64,000 nucleotides of DNA from positions 6,913,298 to 6,977,297 of the forward strand of contig CM035353.1 in the NCBI GenBank assembly GCA_020137815.1, read 5' to 3'. Of this stretch, positions 14,301 through 23,066 are shown in pieces (within the stretch, counting starts at the first letter, position 1; the number at the start of each line of letters is the position of its first letter). Made by a program: the position numbers and the translations under genes. The DNA is from Hormiphora californensis. Its lineage: Eukaryota > Ctenophora > Tentaculata > Cydippida > Pleurobrachiidae. The notes beneath the pieces were generated by a model. That model was not told the origin of the DNA, did no database searches, and worked only from the letters and a program-made list of their open reading frames with translations.

Positions 14301-15996
14301 GGGAGGGGGGAGTTATTGGGCTTCCAGGAACTCCCTTACTACCACCCACCATAGAACCTAGAGGGGAGGGGGGAGTTATTGGGCTTCCAGGAACTCCCTT
14401 ACTCCCTTACTACCACCCACCATAGAACCTAGAGGGGAGGAGGGAGTTATTGGGTATAATGTATATACAACGCACATTTAAAAAACACAGTATGGGAGTT
14501 AAAAACCTTGTAAAACTTTATCGACATAGTTCTCGTGTCCGGTCAGTTTAGCCTGTTCAGCTCTCTTTCCCAACAAATTGTGAAGTACTTCCTCTCTACG
14601 TAGAGAACATGAGTTAGAGCCTTATCCACAATCGGTTGATTTCTGCAGTGGTTAGACCACTCAAACGCGATAAGATAGATTATGTGTTACATAGAGAATG
14701 TAGCACAAATAGTAAATACATGTAACAACATGTACAATGAGAATGTGTGCCATCAGAGTTACCTGTTCTTATTGTACTTGTGGTACTGCAACCATGAGTG
14801 CTCTCTCTTCCCATCTAACGGATCGCTATCATACCACCCATCTAATACTATCTTACCCTCCTACAGAGGAGAGGGGCTTATTAATTATGTGACAGTGGGG
14901 CAGGGACAATACATACTATATTATATCGGGTATCTCTACGAGATGACATTTCCTAGTAAATAAGAAAAAGTTAACGCGTGAGATTTTATTAAGTCGGATT
15001 TTTGAAGTTGTCACCCCCAAACTCGTGCAGTGCATATTCATTACTTTTTGATGGGGGGGGGGGGGGTGACGACTTTAATTTACCTGTAGGGGCATGGTAA
15101 GCAGCGGATCGGGGCACTCCGAAATGGCAACTTTCACAGGTTTTATCGACCCTTGTAGAAACTCCCTCCCTACCGCTCTTATCTGAACGGTAAATAATTG
15201 GGTAAATTGGGTCTGAATGAATGATCACTCATGTGCATTCATCACTTTCAAAGGGCTTACCTCTTTACTAAGTAATTCTATGGCTTCCTGATCTTTTGGT
15301 GGCAATCCCAATCCCATATCCTGGCATTTTGAAACCATGTGCGACAATGCATACTGCGTTTCACCGTCACACTGAAAATGGTGAGTGTTAATTAGTGCTA
15401 ATTAGTGTTAATGTAATGCGGTGGGAATATAATTGCACAGAAAATATTGATAATCGAACCTATAAACCTGCAGTCAGACCCCGATTTACCAGAATCCATG
15501 GAGGCGGTAAATCGGGGTCCTATAATAGGATGGGGGAATATTACTTATTTGAGCAGCTACCAGGTGAACTGGAGTCAAATTCTGCACAATTACTGCACAA
15601 TTACTGCACAACTACTGCACAATTACTGCACAATTACCTGTTTCCACGAATCAGGACAGTTAACTATTTACCTGTTTCCACGAATCAGGGCAGTTAACTA
15701 TTTACCTGTTTCCAGGAATCAGGACAGTTAGCTATTTACCTGTTTCCACGAATCAGGGCAGTTAACTATTTACCTGTTTCCACGAATCAGGACAGTTAGC
15801 TATTTACCTGTTTCCACGAATCAGGACAGTTAACTATTTACCTGTTTCCAGGAATCAGGACAGTTAGCTATTTACCTGTTTCCACGAATCAGGGCAGTTA
15901 ACTATTTTAGTAAGGGATTCGTATACAACTGAATAGACTTCCATCTCAAATTCCTTCAACCCCACTAGAGATTCCCCAACTTCCATTCTTCGGTCA
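8982..15996 (-). CDS. M3-family metallopeptidase homologue (MIPEP-like) lacking the zinc site
   Basis: Minus-strand exons, all with GT/AG borders: 15876-15996, 15261-15371, 15084-15182, 14763-14870, 14507-14595, 13999-14147, 13619-13706, 13381-13495, 11471-11577, 10698-10771, 10418-10552, 10159-10296, 9420-9588, and a last exon about 8982-9090 with a stop. Order and motifs follow family M3[14 protein letters not shown], then GELWSPDV and EGLL, then [18 protein letters not shown], then the active-site helix, then [18 protein letters not shown] with [15 protein letters not shown]. The last pair most resembles mitochondrial intermediate peptidase; thimet oligopeptidase is the alternative. The HExxH region reads [13 protein letters not shown], so both histidines are glycines, and the downstream glutamate ligand segment reads LPQDTRLIS. 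It is therefore probably not an active peptidase. First exon(s) and any mitochondrial presequence were not found. Three splice sites lie in tandem repeats. Confidence 0.85.
9255..9420. repeat. Degenerate AACCCTGGTTACC tandem repeat
   Basis: Short units of about 12-14 bases, each near-palindromic (AACCCTGGTT), directly next to the donor of the 9420-9588 exon. On the minus strand the repeat begins just after GTTGGTAA, so it occupies the 5' end of that intron. Confidence 0.8.
10040..10150. repeat. CCCTAAACATGCCCCAAAC tandem repeat
   Basis: Four or five degenerate units next to the donor of the 10159-10296 exon on the minus strand. It is intronic, and the unit does not include the splice site. 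Confidence 0.75.
10943..11425. repeat. Inverted (GA)n / (CT)n compound microsatellite
   Basis: A GA-rich arm (about 10992-11085) is followed by a CT-rich arm (about 11115-11417) with scattered CTCCTC and CTCGCTC variants. The two arms are complementary and could form a large hairpin. It sits in the M3-like gene intron between exons 11471-11577 and 10698-10771. Reading frames across it are Arg-Glu or Ser-Leu artefacts. Confidence 0.9.
11763..11834 (-). tRNA. tRNA-Trp (anticodon CCA)
   Basis: 72 bases on the minus strand fold as a full cloverleaf. The acceptor stem GACTCCG pairs with CGGGGTC. The D-arm contains GGCGCAACGGTAGCGC, the anticodon arm CTGACTCCAGATCAG gives anticodon CCA, and the T-arm contains GGTTCAAATC-type sequence (GTGTTCAAATCAC). 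These internal A and B boxes match conserved animal tRNA-Trp. There is no intron. A run of six T follows about five bases downstream (minus sense, 11752-11757), a Pol III terminator. It lies in an intron of the M3-like gene, on the same strand. Confidence 0.97.
12076..12738. mobile_element. Non-autonomous transposon with poly-G ends and 8-bp TSD (second family)
   Basis: The left end is a G-run then CCGGCTGAAGTTTTTGAAG. The right end is CTTCAAAAACTTCAGCCG then a 21-C run. TAGGAGCT flanks both sides (12068-12075 and 12739-12746). Sub-terminal GAAGTTTTT units form further hairpins around GAAGTCAACTTC. No coding frame. It shares the G-run termini and 8-bp duplication with the 1438-2436 element but not its interior. 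Confidence 0.8.
13206..13386. repeat. 34-bp tandem repeat (5 copies) carrying a splice donor
   Basis: CTCACCTAG recurs every 34 bases, at 13206, 13240, 13274, 13308, 13342 and 13376. On the minus strand each is CTAG|GTGAGT, the donor of the M3-like exon 13381-13495, followed by the first about 25 intron bases. Units are nearly identical. Confidence 0.9.
14102..14457. repeat. 63-76-bp tandem repeat (5 copies) straddling a splice acceptor
   Basis: Units start at 14102, 14178, 14249, 14320 and 14383. On the minus strand each holds a pyrimidine tract, CCCCTCTAG, and then about 45 bases of the M3-like exon 13999-14147 (GTTCTATGGTGGGTGGTAG). Internal loss of one CTCCCTTA block gives the 63-base form. 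Confidence 0.9.
14991..15077. mobile_element. Short MITE, AAGTCGGATTTTTGAAG ends
   Basis: It starts AAGTCGGATTTTTGAAGTTGTCACC and ends GGTGACGACTTTAA, inverted but diverged. Related ends bound larger copies at 30541-30769 and 50245-50398. It sits directly against the donor of the 15084-15182 exon. Confidence 0.6.
15474..15527. mobile_element. Pogo-like MITE, minimal copy
   Basis: CAGTCAGACCCCGATTTACC faces GGTAAATCGGGGTC across about 14 bases. It is a near-complete internal deletion of the family described at 2205-2376. Confidence 0.65.
15639..15907. repeat. 34-bp tandem repeat (8 copies) straddling a splice donor
   Basis: Units start at 15639 and every 34 bases to 15877. On the minus strand each reads AATAGTTAACTGTCCTGATT...GGAAACAG|GTAAAT, that is the last about 30 bases of exon 15876-15996 plus its donor. 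A shorter (TGCACAATTAC)n block precedes it at 15583-15635. Confidence 0.9.
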
Positions 15997-16169
15997 CTGA
16001 AGGAAGATTTTGTTAGTGAGGTCTGCAGGTGATGGTCAGATTCATCTCAGCTGACCCAGTGGTGTCTATGCGTTATATACACGTCAAGTCTTTATAATGT
16101 TATTGTTATATGTAGATGTAGTATTATACCATTAACAAGGCAGCAATTGCTTGGAGATTATTATTAGCC

Positions 16170-16424
16170 CCATCCTTTAGAGAGGCAGCTTATATTGGGT
16201 CCCTTCGGGTAGAGAGGCAGCTTATATTGGGTCCCTTCGGGTAGAGAGACAGCATTGAGCATATATTGGGTCCCTTCGGGTAGAGAGAGACAGCATTGAG
16301 CATATATTGGGCATTATCTCCATTATCCATAGCTTAGTAGGATAGAGAGGCAGCCCGCAGCATAGAGTGGTGATGATTTTATTATTACCCTCATCGCTCA
16401 GGGAGCCAGCTCGGGGGGGGGGGG

Positions 16425-16497
<73 letters not shown>

Positions 16498-16500
16498 CGC
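16170..16500. repeat. Tandem 36-48-bp repeat followed by (GA)n
   Basis: The unit TATATTGGGTCCCTTCGGGTAGAGAG is repeated about four times between 16190 and 16310, then a (GA)n run follows at 16429-16492. I see no exon here. The N-terminal exons of the M3-like gene should lie in this direction but were not recognised. Confidence 0.75.
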
Positions 16501-16841
16501 AGCGGTCATTGTGTTACTAGGAGTCACGTCCCCTGTCTTAGCTTAGCTAATAGCTTTCATTGTCTTCTAAGTTTTCCTAGTAATAGTATAATATAAATAA
16601 TCCCCTATATTAGCTGCTATCATTCCATCATTCTAACGCCTGTCACTCTCTTGCGGTGGTGGTTAAGTCAACCACTCTTCTCGTCTTACAAAAATATATT
16701 AAATGCCAGACGCCAGTTTCCTGTTTCAGAAGTTCTTAAAGTGAGAGTGGAATTCTGATTTGGTCCACTCTCACTTTAATTCTGGAATTATTTAATTTAT
16801 CGTTCTCATCTTCCTATGTTACCCCATTTTAGTGTCTGAAA

Positions 16842-17172
16842 ATGATGTCTTTGATGATGACTCTGCTGGTAGCAGCAGCAGCATCAGCACACCAGATCGC
16901 TCATTTTCCACCTCCCAACTCCGAATATGACTACATCCGAGTTGACATCTCCTCTGGTAGCTCTGACATAACGGAGGTCACTGTGGCAGTCTGGGCAAAA
17001 CGGGTCCCGTCAACGTATACCCATGATGGAGATATCTTTAGCTACATGTCGTCAAAGAGTGATCATGACAATTTGATAAGTTTCGGGGGGAGCAAAACTG
17101 CCTGCGGTTTCCGCCGTTATTGTTAAACACTATCCGGCCTGAATTTCCCTTGCACGACCAACAGTCAAATAA
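16842..17172 (+). CDS. Small secreted pentraxin/LamG-like protein, frame-broken or partial
   Basis: Starts at ATG 16842 with a clear signal peptide (MMSLMMTLLVAAAASA). A beta-sandwich-like segment follows, with VTVAVWAKR and GDIFSYMSS, which recall the first strands of pentraxin domains (VCLWxR ... IFSY). The frame stops at 17124 after FRRYC. A different frame remains open to the good donor ACG|GTAAGT at about 17174, so either a one-base error lies near 17100 or the protein is truncated. The expected pentraxin length of about 200 residues is not reached here, and the next exons would fall in the poor-quality stretch. Family call is tentative. Confidence 0.45.
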
Positions 17173-17529
17173 GACGGTAAGTTAGATACCCTTTTGAAGT
17201 TTTTTGTGACTCTTATGAACGGCGATCAGCTGTTATATACAGCCATTATAATAAGCAAACGATCTTTTTTGTCCACTAGCAGCTAAAGCTCTCTCTCTCT
17301 CCATATATCAGATGAATGCACTCAACCCGACTGGAACGTTAGTTATCTAGAGCGCGATCACGTGTGACAACTAAAAGATACCATTAACTGATATCTTTTA
17401 GCCTCAACGAAATCTATGAATAAAGGCTTAGGAATAGGACCACAGGGAATTCTAATAATCGGACAGGTAACGATAGACTTTACAGACCCTGTTGTGTCCC
17501 CCAAAAGTAGTCGGCCCTTGATAGCAGCA

Positions 17530-19060
17530 GTGAGGTTGTATATACAGTAGGACCCCCCGATTTAACCGGGATGCTACGGGGAAAAGGGGTTGAAGGTACA
17601 GGGGGGGGTTTAGGGGAAAAAAGGGGGGTTTGAGGGGGGGGGGGGGGGGAACCAAAGAATTTTAAAAAAAAAAAAAACGGGGGTTAAATGGACAGTAGAG
17701 GGGTTTAATTTTTTTAAAAAAAGGTTTAAGGGGGAAAGAAAGAAGGGGGGGGGTTTGGGGGGGGGAAAAGGGGGGGAAAAAAGGAGAAAACCCACAAAGG
17801 GGCTTTTTGGGCCCCGGGGGGGGGTGTGAAATTTGGGGGCTGGTAGAAGCTTTTTCTAGGGTGGGGAAGGGGAGGGGGGATCCTTTGGTTCCGACCACTT
17901 CCAATCCCCCGGTTGCCCCGAGGATTTTGGGGAAGGAAAAAGAAAAAAAAAAAATTTTTGACGGGTTTTGGACTGGAGGGGGGGCCCGGGGGGGTTGGTT
18001 TTAGGGGGGGGAAGGGGGCCCCCTATTTTTTGATCGGCTGAAACCTTTTCCCAAAAAAAGTTAAAAGTTTTTCTGGTTTGAACCCCAAAATTTTGGGGGG
18101 TTTTTTGAAAAGGAAAAATTAATAATATTCCAATTTTTTTTTGGTTTAACATTGTGTAAGGGATAAAAAGCCCCCCGGAAAATATGTTTAAATGAATGGA
18201 TTAAAAATAAAAAAAATTTTTAACCAGGAAAAAAACCCTATTTTTTGGTTATTGGGGCCCCCCCAAAAAAAAAATTTTTTTTTTTTCTTTTTGTCCCCTT
18301 TGAAAAAAAAGGATATGACAAATTGGGGGGGTTTTTTAAATTAAAAATTTTTAATAAAAATTTTTAAAAAAAAAACCCCCCCCCCCCGGGGGGGGAAAAA
18401 AAAAGGTTTTTAAAGGGAAAGGGGGGGCCCCCCCCCGGGGCGAAACAAAACCCGGGAAAAGAGGAAAAGAAAAAGGGGGGAGAGGAGAAAAAGTGGGGAG
18501 GGGGGCCCCAAAAAAGGGGGGGGGGAAAGAAGGGAAAAAGGGGGGGGGAAAAAAAGGGGGGGGGAGGAAAAGGGGGGAAGGAAAATTTTTTCCCCCCCCC
18601 CAAACCCACAGAAAAAAGGGGGGGGAACCCTTTGACCCCTTTTTCCCCTCCTTTTTTGGGGGGTTTTTTTTTTTTTTAAAATTAACCAAGGGGGGTTTTC
18701 CGGGAAAAAAAAAAAAAATTTCCATTTAAAAATTTTTTTCGGAGGGGTTTTTTTCTCCCCAATTTAAACCCCCTTTTTTGAGGGAATTTTGACCTTAAAA
18801 TTTAATCAAAAAACTTTTTTTTCCCTTTTCCCAAGTTCCTCCTTTTCCCAAAACCTTTTTTAAGCATTGGATTGCTGAAACTAAAAAACTTGAATAAGAC
18901 AGGATTAACATGTTCCCACGTGGAGCTTAGCTTTGTTTGGAAACCCAAAACTTGTTTTTAGCATTTGTTGACCCCTGCGTTTGAACACGGGTATCCAATG
19001 TCATTGGGTGTTTGTTAAATTTGATATTTTTAAACTATAGCAAAAATCTCCGCTACTAGG
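17530..19060. other. Homopolymer-rich, probably low-quality sequence
   Basis: Long alternating runs of G, A, T and C with almost no other structure, unlike neighbouring DNA. It begins inside a pogo-like MITE end (about 17547) and fades into normal sequence near 18870. Reading frames here are Pro/Phe/Gly/Lys-only and not biological. It most resembles unpolished or low-quality reads. No gene can be supported. Confidence 0.7.
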
Positions 19061-19114
19061 ATGAAAACGAAGAGTAGAGGGGAAAGAAGAAGAGAATTTT
19101 AAAAGGCCAGACTA

Positions 19115-19320
19115 CCACAGGAGAGAGAGAGAGAGAGAGAAGCGGGGCAGAGAGAGAGAGGAGAGAGAGAGTGACGATAGCGAGAGAGAAGAGAGAGAGG
19201 AGAGAGGAGAGAGAGAGGAAGAGGAGAGAGAGAAAGAGAGAGAGCAGGAGAAAGAGATAGAGAGCGAGAGAGAGAGAGAGGAGAGAGAGAGGAGAGAGAG
19301 AGCTTTTTCTCCTCTCTTTT
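19115..19320. repeat. GA-rich microsatellite
   Basis: Degenerate (GA)n with GAGGAG and GATAG interruptions. Ser-Leu frames on the minus strand are artefacts. Confidence 0.9.
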
Positions 19321-19442
19321 CTCGGGCCCCCCGAGGGCCCAAGTCCCCCCCCCCCCCCCCACTTACCCATCTCTCCTCTCTTCCCCTCTCTCTTATTTCT
19401 CTTCTCTTAGATAAGAGATGATGTTGAGATAGAAAAGGTTAA

Positions 19443-20425
19443 GGCCAGAGGGGGGGTCCGAGGGTCAAAAAGTATACTTTTCTGAGGTTTACACATGTGA
19501 TGTAACTCGGAGAAAGGAAAGTTTTTGGTGGGATAACTGCGCACCAAGTGTATCAGAACCCCCTGTTTTTTGAGGTTAACTTTTGACCGAAAATGTAAGT
19601 TAACCTCAAAAATCTTGTATTTATGTCGCCTTCACAGATGAAAATGGTACCAATCGATAGATCTGATCAAGGAGACCAAATGTTTAAAGTTTCAGAGGTC
19701 TAAGCCATATAGTTGTTCGGATATTTGAGGTTAACTTATCACCCAAAAAACAACCTTTTTGGTCTTTTTTCACACCTTACTTTTTAAATCGCCACTACAT
19801 TCAGCTCATAAACGGCTAAGAGTTGGGCCTTGAAATTTGGCAGGCATGATCCTTAGATAATAAACTGTGCTTTGAGTGTAACGATTTTTGATTGAGGCTT
19901 CCGTTCCCAAGATATTGAGGTTAACATATTTCCCATCTGATATTTTTTAGACGTTAACCTCAATATCTTGGGAACGGAGGCTCCAATAAAAAATCGTTAC
20001 ACTCAAAGCACAGTTTATTATCTAAGGATCATGCCTGCCAAATTTCAAGGCCCAACTCTTAGCCGTTTATGAGCTGAATGTAGTGGCGATTCGTAAAAAT
20101 GTTCCAAGTTATTCACCATAAGGCTACTTTTTGGTGAAATATGTTAACCTCAAAATTTAAAGAACTACCAGGAATATCGCCATAAAATTGCTCACAAATG
20201 CTCTACTTAGTGATACCTTACTTTTAGAACAGTTTTTATTGTTTCAATACCTGATCTCTAAGAATTAGAGAGGTTAACATTGATTTTGGACCAAAAGTTA
20301 ACCTCAATTTTCTCCCTAATAGCGCACGCAAAATCGATTCCGAGTATGTCATCTGGTCCGGCTCTTCAGAGCCGGACCAGATACCGAAAGTGACTTTTTA
20401 TACCCCCGGACCCCCCCCTCTGGCC
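19443..20425. mobile_element. TTAA-flanked palindromic transposon with internal 138-bp hairpin
   Basis: The ends GGCCAGAGGGGGGGTCCG and CGGACCCCCCCCTCTGGCC are inverted and each is bordered by TTAA (19439-19442 and 20426-20429). That is the target duplication of piggyBac and Kolobok-type elements. Inside, 19788-19925 is almost perfectly inverted at 19953-20091, with a 27-base loop. The motif GAGGTTAAC recurs on both strands throughout. No transposase frame is present. Confidence 0.8.
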
Positions 20426-20496
20426 TTAAGAAGAACTAAACATGATCATATATGATCATGTTATAAAAGGTAAAGAAAAACTATAATATATATATA

Positions 20497-20737
20497 CCTT
20501 ACTCTCGTTAATTAAGCTCGCATATTTCAAGAAACTTTTAAATAAGAAACTTTTTTTCTAGGAAACTACAGGTGTAACCAATCCAAAAACAAAAAGAATT
20601 TCTCCTTTATCAAGAAACTAAACAAGTTAGGGGTATTCTATTTTGTTGTGGTGTCTCTGAATTGTGTGATTTACATTTGAAAAGTTTCTTATAAAAAAGT
20701 TTCTTACTAAAGCGTTTCTTAAAAAACGAGAGTAAGG
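20497..20737. mobile_element. 241-bp MITE, CCTTACTCTCGTT ends, copy 1
   Basis: Terminal inverted repeat CCTTACTCTCGTT ... AACGAGAGTAAGG with TA on each side. The same length and nearly the same sequence recur at 31888-32128. The flanks here (AAAAGGTAAAGAAAAACT / AGTTTTTCTTTACCTTTT) are themselves inverted, so this copy is inserted in the middle of an older palindromic element spanning about 20440-20776. Confidence 0.85.
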
Positions 20738-21120
20738 TAGTTTTTCTTTACCTTTTATATCATGACGTATGATCTTCCTAACCTACAAATGGGAAGTGTT
20801 TATCAGGGGTGGAGCTATGAACTGGCATGCAGAATTCTACTCGGGCAATTCAGTTTGTTAAGTGACTTCCAATTCCCTTATTAGTTTTTAGTTCACAAAA
20901 AAGAAACATCTAATGTACCTAAATGGATTCCCAATTTCTCTCCCATTTCTGCTTGACACTTTTAATTTTACACTCTGAAATTTGCAATACCTTGCTTGCT
21001 TCTGAGAGGGCCAGCAATGCCTTGTCCCATTTATAACACTAGCCTGTACCTATTACGGCTTAAATTTCTTTTTAAGGTTGAAAGAAACTCTGATTAGCTA
21101 ACTCGTTTTCACAAGATTAG

Positions 21121-22101
21121 ATGACAAGAAACGGGAGTTTTGTTATTGAATTCACAACTAGTGGAGGGATAGTTGAGTCCATTTTCTACGCCATATGGAT
21201 ATTAATTGTCTTTATCTTAAACGTTTCTACGAATATAGTGGTGATCGGGGCGACCCGCCGCAAAGCTATTTATTGTAGCCACGTATCGCTGTTTGTTATA
21301 AAAAACCTAGCAATCAGCAATCTTCTAATCGGATTTTTCGCCATCGGCCCCAACTTTGCTGTAATCTGCAGAAACAAGGTGGACTTGTTAAGTTGTCAAA
21401 TTCTGGATTCTGCAAAACCGCCCCTCGTCATACCATCTTTCCTGTTTTCTATGTCGGTGAACTTAGAAAAGCTTCTGTCAATGAACAAACCTATAATGGC
21501 CCGAAAACTCAGTCTGTGGCCTCGAGGGTATCTCTATGTTATCGGCTCATGGACTTTGGCGATTTTAGTTCTGATTTTTTTCCAAATGAAACCTACTTCC
21601 TCATTGTCGTACGACTCGGCCGCAGACACATGTAGGATTGAGTTAACCCCTCTGAAAACCACTAGTATAGCAGTCAGAATAGTATACGTATTCCTTTTCC
21701 ACGCCTGTCCGCCTATTGCCAACGCAATTATATGTTTCGTAATGGCGAGGAGGGTGTCAATCCTGACCACTACAAAATCGCAACAACGTGGTGCCGTGAA
21801 AGCACTCCTGTGGATCGCTATCATTGATATTGTAATATCCCTGCCTCTCTTCGTCTTGGCATCCTTCCTCAGCAGTCCTCTACGGAGCCTTCCAGAACTA
21901 TCTTTCTTGGCACACTACCGGTTTCGGAGGTTTGTCATCTTCATCCTTTACACCAAAAGCTGTACTACAGGGATAATATTCTACGCTACACTCAAGAGTT
22001 TCCGACTATACGTGCACAGGATTCTGTGGAAGAAACTATGTGATTCCATTCGGTGGAGGTTGATATGCATTAGAGTGAAGCTGAATCGCTTGACACGCTG
22101 A
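21121..22101 (+). CDS. Rhodopsin-like (class A) seven-transmembrane receptor, orphan, intronless
   Basis: A single-exon frame of 326 residues with seven hydrophobic segments. TM1 carries STNIVVIG (Asn about 38), and TM2 has LAISN where LAxxD is usual. Cys 92 before TM3 and Cys 161 in the second extracellular loop could form the conserved disulfide. A short basic third intracellular loop precedes TM6, whose proline (SLPLF, about 232) is kept. The DRY motif is replaced by LEK, and NPxxY in TM7 is not recognisable (GIIFYATL). An N-glycosylation site (NGS) lies at residue 4. Likely a plasma-membrane orphan receptor; ligand unknown. The start is the first ATG and leaves a short extracellular N-terminus, as expected for this class. 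Intronless class A receptors are common in early-branching animals. Confidence 0.8.
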   Translation: MTRNGSFVIEFTTSGGIVESIFYAIWILIVFILNVSTNIVVIGATRRKAIYCSHVSLFVIKNLAISNLLIGFFAIGPNFAVICRNKVDLLSCQILDSAKPPLVIPSFLFSMSVNLEKLLSMNKPIMARKLSLWPRGYLYVIGSWTLAILVLIFFQMKPTSSLSYDSAADTCRIELTPLKTTSIAVRIVYVFLFHACPPIANAIICFVMARRVSILTTTKSQQRGAVKALLWIAIIDIVISLPLFVLASFLSSPLRSLPELSFLAHYRFRRFVIFILYTKSCTTGIIFYATLKSFRLYVHRILWKKLCDSIRWRLICIRVKLNRLTR

Positions 22102-22382
22102 ACTGTGTAAGGATCATCAGATAACATATCACCTGGAAATCACATATCGTTATTTTGACAAAAAGGTGTTGTTACTGATGTTGCTAACCGGGGGGATGGG
22201 GGGGATTAAGACTCAACTGACCGAAAGACAACGATTTCTTTAGATCTAGCTTGAAAAAGCATCGGTTAGTGACCCCTTATTTCTCCACTCCCCAATAGCG
22301 TGTTGTGTAAAACAAACTAAAATCAACTTCCATCAACAGATTCGAATTCAAAATTGGTTAGCATGTATGAGACACTAGCGTT

Positions 22383-22590
22383 AAATGCTCAAAAAATTCG
22401 TGCCACACTCATATCTTAGTACATGAGTGTGGTGCACATTCTTCCCCGCCCACCTCGCCAGTGTCTCCCACTAGGAGCAAAATCTTACACCCACCACCCT
22501 AACAGTTTGGGTGGGTGGGTGTATGATTTTGCTCCTAGCTAGGGTCCCTAACTGGCATGAGTGCCACATGAAATCTTGATCCCCCTCCCT
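22383..22590. mobile_element. Palindromic MITE-like sequence
   Basis: CTAGGAGCAAAATCTTACACCCACC (22471 onward) is inverted at GGTGGGTGTATGATTTTGCTCCTAG (to 22537), and outer GTGCCACACTCAT / ATGAGTGCCAC copies flank it. There is no coding content. The ends and target duplication were not resolved. Confidence 0.55.
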
Positions 22591-23066
22591 TTTGTGACTG
22601 TAAATGTTTGCTGGAGCCATTCTACCACTGACAAAAACTGTTTATTAAACATTTAAAACATCGTGTCTTTGAGTATAGTTTAGTTTAGTAAAACAAATTT
22701 TCTTTCGGGAACGACTAGTTTTTAAACTAAATTTATTTTCAGGTTCAATGACGCAAAATACAGCATTTTGTACTTTTTTCTGGAGATTTCTGAATACGAG
22801 GGATATGAGAAATCAATAGACTTTTCATACCTCAATAGGTCAGTTCTCTAGATCCGTGCATAATTCAATTTCGGAGAATTAAGTGCCGCTAATATTAATA
22901 ATAATTTAGCGTATATCATAGTCACTTGATCAATGAGCCTATAATACTCAGCAGTAGCCACTGAGGGCTCAGTGCTTAATACAAATTCATATAACGTAAA
23001 GGTGTTTCTGTATTCTAAGAAAATGTATATATTATATTATATTATCAATATATTCTGTATTCTAAG

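Noticed and set aside
17452-18730. Pro/Phe/Gly-rich frames of 60-120 codons
   Set aside because: Located in homopolymer-run sequence that is probably low quality.
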